Positions 1-5,511 of a DNA stretch of 5,521 bases are shown here, in pieces (position 1 is the stretch's first letter; each line of letters opens with the position of its first letter). The position numbers and the translations under genes are program-made. The stretch lies in the NCBI GenBank assembly GCA_026390275.1, contig JAPLGF010000198.1:1-5521 (forward strand), read 5' to 3'. The notes under the pieces were generated by a model, which was not told where the DNA came from, did no database searches, and saw only the letters and a program-made list of their open reading frames with translations. The stretch comes from Candidatus Atribacteria bacterium (lineage in GTDB: Bacteria > Atribacterota > Atribacteria > Atribacterales > Atribacteraceae).

Positions 1-1
1 T

Positions 2-325
2 TCGTCTCGTTCCGGTACCCGGGCATTTACCATGGAACGGGAAGGGGGAATTCCATTTAGAGAAAAGAAAAGAAGAGAGAAAATACTTTTGGATATTGCC
101 CGGACCAGCAGGCAGGACTACCAGCATCAGTTCATTGGTCAAACCCTGAACGTCCTGATTGAATCGACGGCATCGGCCCGCAAATCATCCGGTTATTCCG
201 AGAACTACATTCCCGTGCTGGTAAATAATACCCGAGACTATCATCTCGATACAGTTGTTCCGGTTCGAATCGAGTCAGAAGCGGGTGATGTCCTGGTAGG
301 AACAGTTGCCGATATTCAATCTTAA
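2..325 (+). CDS. mtaB: C-terminal part of a MiaB-family tRNA methylthiotransferase, probably MtaB (5' truncated by window edge)
   Basis: The open frame enters from the left edge and continues for 107 visible residues to TAA. It begins SSRSGTRAFTMERE, matching the 'YSxRxGTxA' stretch that closes the radical-SAM core in MiaB/RimO/MtaB enzymes. A basic helix (FREKKRREKILLDIA) follows. From about visible residue 42 comes a TRAM-type RNA-binding domain with FIGQTLNVLIE and GYSENYIPVLV; the GYxENYxxV wording is closest to MtaB. Family knowledge: MtaB converts t6A37 to ms2t6A37 in cytoplasmic tRNAs using two 4Fe-4S clusters and SAM. The N-terminal and radical-SAM domains, including the cluster cysteines, lie outside the window, so activity cannot be judged. 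MiaB or RimO is the alternative; the family is sure, the subfamily likely. No convincing terminator follows the gene. Confidence 0.82.
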   Translation, partial: SSRSGTRAFTMEREGGIPFREKKRREKILLDIARTSRQDYQHQFIGQTLNVLIESTASARKSSGYSENYIPVLVNNTRDYHLDTVVPVRIESEAGDVLVGTVADIQS

Positions 326-380
326 TACTTCATTGGGAAGGTTTTTCTCCGGCCTCAGGTGATTATTTCCGTTTTTTGTC

Positions 381-409
381 TTGAAAAGAATAGGGACATT
401 CAATAGAAT
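381..409 (+). promoter_or_regulatory. Sigma-70/sigma-A type promoter for the ligase-lipoprotein operon
   Basis: TTGAAA at 381-386 (5 of 6 to TTGACA) and TAGAAT at 404-409 (5 of 6 to TATAAT) are separated by exactly 17 bp. Transcription would start near 415-417, giving a leader of about 35 nt to the ATG at 451. It is the only good promoter seen between the methylthiotransferase gene and the two ligase genes. The rest of 326-450 shows no convincing hairpin terminator, only a T6 run at 372-377. Inferred from sequence match alone. Confidence 0.68.
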
Positions 410-450
410 GGAGGAAGTTCTGTCGTAAAAGAGTTATAGCACATTTAATA

Positions 451-2622
451 ATGAAAGGTGTTCCCCCTCTTATGCCGGATAAAAGTATAAAAAGAGGAAA
501 GAAAGCAGAAAAAAACCACTCTCTATCTCCTGCGAAACCCGTTCCCTGGATGGAGCAAGCTTTCCAGGGGGTTCTTCTGGGGTTAGTCCTTCTTTCTCCC
601 TATTATCGTGGATTGTATTTTGACTACGAACGTTTTCCTTTCTTTTCGATCGTATATGTGGTGGCCGCCTTTTTTTTCCTTTACCGTTCTGTTGTACTCC
701 GAAAGAAAACTTCGCTGCAAACCCTCCCAGAATGGGCTTTTTTCTTTTTTGCCATTTTCTATGGGGTGAATGTTTTCTTTGCTGCGGATCGGGGGTTGGC
801 TCTCCGGGAGTTTTTCAATATTTTTACCTTTTTTATTTTTTTTCTGGTGGCCAGCGATGCTTTTCAAACCCCGGAAAGTAAAAAAAAGGCCCTGTTTCTC
901 TTTGCTCTCAACGGTATCATCCTTATTTTTCTTGGTTACTTTTACCAGTTTGGATGGATCAACCCTGCTGGTCGCCCCCTGGGGATGAATATGCATGATC
1001 TCTACCTGCGGGAAATCAACCGATTGCAATCTACCCTACAATATCCAAATACCACTGCTGCTTATATTGCCATGGGGTATTGCGCTTCCCTCCTGTTCTT
1101 CTTTCTGGAGGAGCAAAAACTGAAACGAATCCTTTCGGTGGGGATGATGTTTCTCCTCATTACGGGATTTTTCTTTACCAATTCCCGGGGAGCTCTTTTA
1201 ATGCTCGTGGTGACGATTATTCTTCTTCTTTTTCTTCTTCCCCGTCGTCAAAAAATTATTTTTTTCTTTCTCTTACTCTTTTCGTTCCTGATTTTTCTTC
1301 CTCTCTCTCCTTTTTTGGAATTCAGTCTGGTTCATGCTCAGGCCGGGAAGTTTATCGGTTTGCTCCTAATCGGTTCACTTCTGCTTGTCGGCTGCCAGTT
1401 TGGGTTCGCTTTGGTGGAGAAAAAGGTCCTTTCTATATCCAACCGCTCCTATTTCCTCACTGGAGCAATTGTGGGAGCCGGAATAATGATTTTACTCCTC
1501 CTCTCCTGGTATTCGGGATTATTCACCTCCCCCCTATCCAATCGTTTACGGAACATCACTCTTGGTACCATTATCAGCCAGGAGCGGTGGATTTTTTATC
1601 GGGATGCCATTCACCTCTTTCTGCAGCGCCCGGTGAGCGGATGGGGAGGAGGAGGGTGGATGGCTCGCTATTTAGCTATTCAATCTTATCCCTATTTTAG
1701 TGAGAGTACTCATAATTACTACCTGCAGGTTCTCGTTGAATCAGGCATTTTGGGTCTTTTCCTTTTGGGAGTTTTTTTGGGTTCTCTCTTTATTACCGGT
1801 ATTCGGCAGATCAAACGTCTCACTTCTGATGAATTGATTATCCTGGTGGGAACATTGGGGATTCTTTTCATGGGGTTCTCTCATAGCTTTGTTGACGTGA
1901 ATTTTTCTCTGGGAGCGTATCAATTCGCGATCTGGTTTTTTTGTGCTTGGGTCGATCAAGCCCTGAAAAGAAACCCAAAATCTTCTTTTTCCTGGAAAAT
2001 GCAGTTCCGTTCAGAAATCAGTGTTGTAGTGTGTCTGGGGTTTTTAATCCTCTCCCTCTTTCTCAATGGAGGAGTGCGAGCGGCAATTTGGGGGGAGTAT
2101 TTCGCCTCCCGGGGGGAAATCCAGACCGCTGAGATGTACTACCAGACTGCTATTCAGAGAGAACCCTGGAATGCCGGAAATTACCATGCGTTGAGTCAGA
2201 TCTATCGAACCATTTTTATTACCCAAAAAGACCAGGCCACTCGAGAATTGAGTATTAAAAATGCCGTTCGGGCTCTCGATCTTGCTCCCTTCAATGCACT
2301 CTACTTAGAGAACATGGCAGTGCTCTCGGTGGAAAGAGGAAATTTTGACACCGGTGTACGTTTATTTGAAGAATCGATTCTGGAGGCTCCTTTTATCATC
2401 ACCCGATATGAACACTTTTGTGCCACCTGCCGTTCAATCGCAGAATTCTATTTGTCTCAGGGAGATGCAGAACGGGCCCGTTTCTATTTCCAAAAAGCAT
2501 TGGCTGTGGGAGACCTCTTTCAGGGTTTTGCTGCTCGTTCCATCGTTCCGATTCCTACATCACAGAACCTCACGAATATGATTTTGGAGATTACCACCCG
2601 ACTTCAGGCATTCCAACCATGA
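451..2622 (+). CDS. O-antigen ligase/polymerase (Wzy_C) family membrane protein with C-terminal TPR domain, copy 1
   Basis: This 723-residue protein has a basic N-terminus and about 14-15 hydrophobic, very Phe-rich segments between residues 37 and 540. A long loop (about 357-427) carries ERWIFYRDA (R379, R384), the GWGGGGW motif (G397-W403) and STHNYYLQVLVESG. H421 matches the conserved loop histidine of WaaL/Wzy_C proteins. Residues 545-720 form an outside TPR-like tail: AEMYYQTAIQREPWN, AVRALDLAPFNALYLENMA, LFEESILEAP and ARFYFQKALAVG. Family role: moving or polymerising lipid-linked glycans onto lipid, glycan or protein acceptors outside the membrane; the acceptor here cannot be read. The tail has a CxxC pair (C657, C660). 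Start choice is uncertain. ATG 451 has no clear Shine-Dalgarno, while ATG 472 (716 residues) follows AAAGGTG at 454-460 at an over-long 11 nt. Its stop overlaps the next start. Confidence 0.85.
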   Translation: MKGVPPLMPDKSIKRGKKAEKNHSLSPAKPVPWMEQAFQGVLLGLVLLSPYYRGLYFDYERFPFFSIVYVVAAFFFLYRSVVLRKKTSLQTLPEWAFFFFAIFYGVNVFFAADRGLALREFFNIFTFFIFFLVASDAFQTPESKKKALFLFALNGIILIFLGYFYQFGWINPAGRPLGMNMHDLYLREINRLQSTLQYPNTTAAYIAMGYCASLLFFFLEEQKLKRILSVGMMFLLITGFFFTNSRGALLMLVVTIILLLFLLPRRQKIIFFFLLLFSFLIFLPLSPFLEFSLVHAQAGKFIGLLLIGSLLLVGCQFGFALVEKKVLSISNRSYFLTGAIVGAGIMILLLLSWYSGLFTSPLSNRLRNITLGTIISQERWIFYRDAIHLFLQRPVSGWGGGGWMARYLAIQSYPYFSESTHNYYLQVLVESGILGLFLLGVFLGSLFITGIRQIKRLTSDELIILVGTLGILFMGFSHSFVDVNFSLGAYQFAIWFFCAWVDQALKRNPKSSFSWKMQFRSEISVVVCLGFLILSLFLNGGVRAAIWGEYFASRGEIQTAEMYYQTAIQREPWNAGNYHALSQIYRTIFITQKDQATRELSIKNAVRALDLAPFNALYLENMAVLSVERGNFDTGVRLFEESILEAPFIITRYEHFCATCRSIAEFYLSQGDAERARFYFQKALAVGDLFQGFAARSIVPIPTSQNLTNMILEITTRLQAFQP
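2619..2622 (+). promoter_or_regulatory. ATGA stop-start overlap coupling the two ligase genes
   Basis: ATG (2619-2621) of the second gene overlaps TGA (2620-2622) of the first. The nearest Shine-Dalgarno-like string, GGAG at about 2585-2588, is some 30 nt upstream, too far for normal initiation. This arrangement usually means that ribosomes finishing the first gene reinitiate on the second, which would keep the two proteins at a fixed ratio. The overlap is seen directly; coupling is inferred. Confidence 0.75.
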
Positions 2623-4715
2623 TTCCATTTCTCCCTGCCCGTTTCGGGGAACTGGTTCCCCGCTGGATCATTCTGGGAGTCATTCTTCTCTCTCCCTACT
2701 ACCGGGGTCTCTATCCTGATTTTTATAAAATCCCTTTTGTCAGCCTGATCTTTTTAGCCTCTCTGATCTATGGTGCGTATACCATCAAAAGGAAAACCAA
2801 CGTCCTTCAGTTCAGAATTGAACATCTTTTATTTCTTCTCCTGGTCGTGGTGTATGGTTGTTCCCTGTTCTTCCCCGCGAGTAAAGGATCCGCATTCGGT
2901 ATTTTTCTCTGTTACGGAGCCTGGTTTTTTCTTTTTATTCTGGTGGGGATGCTGTTCCAGGAGCTATTTCAGAAAGTATTTCTGGTTCAGGTGGTGGTGG
3001 TGAATGCTGCCGTCCTTAGCCTGATCGGTTTTTTTGGTGCTTTAAAATTTATTCCGGATTTCGTACAACACCTTTTCGGGATGAGTTTTTGGGGGCTTTA
3101 CTTCTACCAGAGAGTGGCGTCGACATTCCAGTACCAGAATACGGCGGCCTCTTTTTATGTATCGTGTTTCTTTCTGGGTCTCTTTGTTCTTATTCAACAA
3201 AAAAAATTCGGGAAGAAAATCATCTTTTTTATCCTGAATTTCATCATTTTTGCGGGATTTCTTTTTGCTTTTTCTCGGGGAGGGAATCTTGCCTTCCTGA
3301 TCTCAGTGGGTTTCCTCTTTTTTATCCTGAAGAATGAAGAATGGAGAATAGAAAGCGCATTTTCTCTGATCGCCCTGGTTACTCCGTTGATTTTTCTTCA
3401 ATCTACCTTAGATCATTGTTTGATACAAAGCCTCTCTGCTCGTTTCTGGGTTTTTTTCGGTTTGGCACTCACTTTCAGTCTTCTCCTTTTTTCCTTTTTT
3501 CATCGAATTTTTTCCGGGGCGTTCACTCTTCGTATTTCTCGTTCCCGCCTTTTGATTTTTTTAATCATCATTGTTGCCTGCGAGTTGATCTTTCTCTTTT
3601 TTCTGCAGATCGATACCGAACGAGGTATCATGACCCGAGAATTCGAGGGGAAAGATCTGGAAATCAGTTTACAGACTAAAAATGTTTCTGACCGGCTGTT
3701 TTTTTATCGAGATGCTCTCAAGATGAGCAGGCAGCGACCCCTCCTGGGTTGGGGAGGAGGAGGGTGGGCGGCTCATTACTTTGCTTTTCAGTCCTTTACC
3801 TACTATACCAAGTTTTCACACAGCCTGTATTTTGACACTCTGGTGGAAGTCGGTTTCTCGGGTCTTCTCTTTCTTCTCCTTTTGCTCTTCTTTTCTTTTC
3901 GTTCCTTCTGGAAATTTATTCAAAACCATCATCCCTCTGATTCGGTCACTCTATTGATGACCTTTTTAGGGGTAGCCGTGGGGAATATTTTTATTCACAG
4001 TGCGGTTGACCTTAACTTTTCTATGGGAGCCTATCATATCTTAGCCTGGACACTTCTGGCTCTTCTCGTTTCTTCATTCGGGAATCCACGACTATCATGG
4101 AGAGTACCATTTCTTCCACTTTTCATTGCCTCGGTGGTTCTTTTAGTAATCAGTATCTCCCTGGGGAATGCCGAATACTACTTCCAAACTGGAAACTGGA
4201 TGCGCGATGAGAATAACATCCCCAAGACCGCATGGTATTGGGAAAGAACCATATCCCTCAATCCTTTTCATGACCGAGCATGGTATCAATTGAGTGTTTT
4301 AGCTAATACCCTCTATCAACAAAACGGGAAACGGGAGTTTTATGATCTAGCCCGAGAGAAGATTGAAAAAGCACTTCTTCTTGAACCGTGGAGTTACGAG
4401 TATTACCGACAACGGGGAGATCTATTCCTGGAGAACCGGGAACTGGATCGGGCATTCGAAGAATATTTTCACTCGATTCAACTCGCACCCCTGGTCACCG
4501 GGAATTATGAACGCATTTTACTTTCCATTTTGATGACTATGGACAGAGAAAAGCAGGCCGGGAGTGCCAACACTGTGAAGATGTTCTATAATTACGCTGA
4601 GAAGGTGTATTCGTTATTCACTGAAAACCAGAAACGATCGATCCGTCCAGTCACTGAAACACAGATTCTCGATCAACTCCGGAAAGATATTCGCATCGTT
4701 TCTGGGGGTGAATGA
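2619..4715 (+). CDS. O-antigen ligase/polymerase (Wzy_C) family membrane protein with C-terminal TPR domain, copy 2
   Basis: This 698-residue protein is paralogous to the preceding one along its whole length. Matching stretches include LLSPYYRGLYPDF, FQYQNTAASFY, GFLFAFSRGG, DRLFFYRDA, LLGWGGGGW (G377-W383), FSHSLYFDTLVEVG (H401 is the conserved loop histidine) and HSAVDLNFSMGAYH. There are about 13-14 membrane segments between residues 15 and 515. An outside helical TPR-like tail follows (about 518-690), with AREKIEKALLLEPWSYEYY and AFEEYFHSIQLAP; unlike copy 1 it contains no cysteine. The frame is open back to 2418, but ATG 2619 is chosen because homology with copy 1 begins just after it and it forms an ATGA overlap with the previous stop. 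No Shine-Dalgarno lies at usual distance, so translation probably depends on coupling. Role by family: extracytoplasmic glycan ligation or polymerisation; the substrate is unknown. Confidence 0.86.
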   Translation: MIPFLPARFGELVPRWIILGVILLSPYYRGLYPDFYKIPFVSLIFLASLIYGAYTIKRKTNVLQFRIEHLLFLLLVVVYGCSLFFPASKGSAFGIFLCYGAWFFLFILVGMLFQELFQKVFLVQVVVVNAAVLSLIGFFGALKFIPDFVQHLFGMSFWGLYFYQRVASTFQYQNTAASFYVSCFFLGLFVLIQQKKFGKKIIFFILNFIIFAGFLFAFSRGGNLAFLISVGFLFFILKNEEWRIESAFSLIALVTPLIFLQSTLDHCLIQSLSARFWVFFGLALTFSLLLFSFFHRIFSGAFTLRISRSRLLIFLIIIVACELIFLFFLQIDTERGIMTREFEGKDLEISLQTKNVSDRLFFYRDALKMSRQRPLLGWGGGGWAAHYFAFQSFTYYTKFSHSLYFDTLVEVGFSGLLFLLLLLFFSFRSFWKFIQNHHPSDSVTLLMTFLGVAVGNIFIHSAVDLNFSMGAYHILAWTLLALLVSSFGNPRLSWRVPFLPLFIASVVLLVISISLGNAEYYFQTGNWMRDENNIPKTAWYWERTISLNPFHDRAWYQLSVLANTLYQQNGKREFYDLAREKIEKALLLEPWSYEYYRQRGDLFLENRELDRAFEEYFHSIQLAPLVTGNYERILLSILMTMDREKQAGSANTVKMFYNYAEKVYSLFTENQKRSIRPVTETQILDQLRKDIRIVSGGE

Positions 4716-4758
4716 TATCAAGGGGGGGGATCTTCTCGCATAAAAAATCTAATACAAT

Positions 4759-4764
4759 GAGGTG
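4759..4764 (+). promoter_or_regulatory. Shine-Dalgarno GAGGTG deciding the lipoprotein start
   Basis: GAGGTG stands 6 nt before ATG 4771, close to ideal for pairing with the 16S rRNA 3' end. The upstream in-frame GTG at 4762-4764 lies inside this element and has no Shine-Dalgarno of its own, so ATG 4771 is the better start. Confidence 0.75.
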
Positions 4765-4770
4765 AAATGG

Positions 4771-5334
4771 ATGAAGAAAACCCTTTACCCGATTCTGGTG
4801 GTCAATGGGGCCATCATAATTCTTTACTTGTTGTCGGGATGTTCTTTGTTCCCCAATACTATCCAGACGCCATCGACCCCGGTTCCTTCCCCGGCTTCGA
4901 CCTCTTCCGTGGTGGAATCACCTAACGCGGTAAATTTTACCTTGCCGGATTTAAATGGAAACGAAATTTCTTTAAGTGAATTTCGTGGGAAACCGGTTCT
5001 TTTGACCCTCTTTAGTTATTCCTGTCCTCACTGTCGCAATGAAGTTCCTCAAATCGAACGGATCTATAATCAATACCATGATAGCAAAAGCTTAGTAGTG
5101 TTGGGTATTGGTGTTTCTAGTTCCATTTCTGAGCTGGAACAGTTCCGCGCCCAATATGGGTTATCTTTCCCCATTTTGTACGATCCCGGTAGGGTGGTGT
5201 ACCATCAATTTTTTAGTAGTGGGATTCCAGCTTTGGTTCTGATCAATACCCTGGGTGAAGTAGCCTATTCTTATAATTCATCAGAACTCTCGGGAGCCGA
5301 GATCGAACAGCTCCTCCTGAACCACATTTTGTAA
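4771..5334 (+). CDS. TlpA/thioredoxin-fold lipoprotein with CPHC active site
   Basis: From ATG 4771 the product is 187 residues. It has a type II signal peptide: MKK, a hydrophobic stretch, then lipobox LSGC with lipidated C24. A Pro/Ser/Thr-rich linker (about 25-55) tethers the domain outside the membrane. The thioredoxin fold shows the TlpA/peroxiredoxin-type opening NFTLPDLNGNEISLSEFRGKP, the redox pair C85-P-H-C88, and the cis-Pro loop GIPALVLIN (P153). Family role: thiol-disulfide exchange on exported proteins or apocytochromes. CPHC is the pair typical of DsbA-type oxidants, whereas ResA/TlpA proteins have varied CxxC dipeptides, so an oxidase or isomerase role is possible. It lies 55 nt after the second ligase gene with no good promoter between, so co-transcription is likely. 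The fold and lipoprotein nature are secure; the substrate and direction of electron flow are not. Confidence 0.86.
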   Translation: MKKTLYPILVVNGAIIILYLLSGCSLFPNTIQTPSTPVPSPASTSSVVESPNAVNFTLPDLNGNEISLSEFRGKPVLLTLFSYSCPHCRNEVPQIERIYNQYHDSKSLVVLGIGVSSSISELEQFRAQYGLSFPILYDPGRVVYHQFFSSGIPALVLINTLGEVAYSYNSSELSGAEIEQLLLNHIL

Positions 5335-5345
5335 TGGTTTTTTCA

Positions 5346-5381
5346 TTGCAGGAACATCGTACCAGTATGATGTTCCTGCAA
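5346..5381 (+). repeat. 36-bp near-perfect palindrome after the lipoprotein gene, possible terminator hairpin
   Basis: TTGCAGGAACATC (5346-5358) is an exact reverse complement of GATGTTCCTGCAA (5369-5381). Pairing continues inward by one G-T wobble (5359/5368) and TAC/GTA, leaving almost no loop. It begins 11 nt after the stop codon, where a terminator would sit, but neither strand has a proper T-tract after the stem. On the + strand it is followed by ATTTAAC and then the presumed IS left end. It could be an operon terminator whose tail was changed by the insertion, a protein-binding palindrome, or a dispersed repeat. The palindrome is certain; the role is not. Confidence 0.85.
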
Positions 5382-5392
5382 ATTTAACCGGT

Positions 5393-5437
5393 ACGGCAAG
5401 AAGTCTCCCACCTCTTAGGTGGGGGATGAATTGCCGT
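5393..5437 (+). repeat. Two-tier subterminal hairpin of the IS left end
   Basis: The outer stem ACGGCAA (5393-5399) pairs exactly with TTGCCGT (5431-5437). The inner stem TCTCCCACCT (5404-5413) pairs with AGGTGGGGGA (5417-5426), with one T-G wobble and a CTT triloop. Between the stems GAAG (5400-5403) faces TGAA (5427-5430), giving G-A/A-G type mismatches. By analogy with IS608, single-stranded left-end DNA would present such a hairpin to the transposase, and the bases at its foot (here GAAG) could act as the guide for target pairing. No T-tract follows, so a terminator role is unlikely. Confidence 0.8.
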
Positions 5438-5451
5438 TCTTGACTTCTATC

Positions 5452-5480
5452 TTGCTTGGAAAATATCGCCATGATATAAT
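5452..5480 (+). promoter_or_regulatory. Extended -10 promoter for the transposase
   Basis: A perfect TATAAT (5475-5480) is preceded by TGA (5472-5474), giving the TGn extended -10 form. The weak -35 TTGCTT (5452-5457) is at 17 bp. A consensus-like TTGACT at 5440-5445 is too far away (29 bp) to pair with this -10. Predicted start is about 5486-5488, a leader of roughly 25 nt. Confidence 0.7.
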
Positions 5481-5506
5481 CAGTAGTATAGTTATATATG
5501 GCGGTG
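5464..5506 (+). promoter_or_regulatory. Inverted repeat spanning the transposase promoter and Shine-Dalgarno (possible read-through-dependent translation block)
   Basis: TATCGCCAT (5464-5472) pairs with ATGGCGGTG (5498-5506), with two T-G wobbles, and ATATAA (5474-5479) pairs with TTATAT (5492-5497). Only G5473 is bulged and the loop is 12 nt. The right arm contains most of the Shine-Dalgarno GGCGGTGA (5500-5507). The left arm lies upstream of the predicted transcription start, so it would be present only in RNA reading in from outside the element. The pairing is seen; the function is inferred. Confidence 0.6.
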
Positions 5507-5511
5507 AAACA

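Noticed and set aside
326..380. Terminator after the methylthiotransferase gene
   Set aside because: Only a three-base CGG/CCG pairing precedes the T6 run at 372-377. No stable stem could be found by eye.
408..428. Mini-ORF MEEVLS, ATG to TAA, as a possible leader peptide
   Set aside because: Its ATG starts within the predicted -10 element (404-409), before the expected transcription start, so it would not be on the operon mRNA.
829..843. T6-A-T8 run, with a similar T8 at 670-677, as possible phase-variation sites in copy 1
   Set aside because: Phe-rich membrane segments in a T-rich genome produce such runs throughout both ligase genes, and both frames are intact. No sign of selection for slippage.
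583..1029. 148-codon open frame on the minus strand
   Set aside because: It lies antisense within the first ligase gene. Its Lys/Glu-rich sequence is what the complement of T-rich Phe codons gives; no ribosome site or family resemblance.
1647..1662. Internal restart: GGAGGAGGG before in-frame ATG 1660 (M404) in copy 1
   Set aside because: The purine run is explained by the GWGGGGW codons, the spacing to ATG is only about 3 nt, and copy 2 has GCG instead of ATG at the matching codon.
1080..1700. 206-codon + strand frame inside the first ligase gene
   Set aside because: Ser/Phe-rich out-of-frame shadow of the membrane-segment codons, with no recognisable domain. The true frame has clear Wzy_C motifs.
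2418..2618. In-frame upstream extension of the second ligase gene starting at ATG 2418
   Set aside because: The 67 extra residues are hydrophilic, share nothing with the paralogue's N-terminus, and lie wholly inside the TPR-coding end of copy 1. ATG 2619 gives the ATGA overlap and aligns with copy 1.
4762..4770. GTG start at 4762 for the lipoprotein
   Set aside because: This GTG is part of the Shine-Dalgarno for ATG 4771 and has no ribosome site of its own. It would add only three residues before MKK.
5404..5426. Inner hairpin of the IS left end as a Rho-independent terminator of the operon
   Set aside because: The stem is followed by TGAATTGCC rather than a T-tract, and an outer stem encloses it. 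An IS-end hairpin explains it better.
5281..5472. 63-codon minus-strand frame across the lipoprotein 3' end and IS left end
   Set aside because: It crosses the palindrome and the presumed IS boundary and has no ribosome site or recognisable motif. It is a chance frame.
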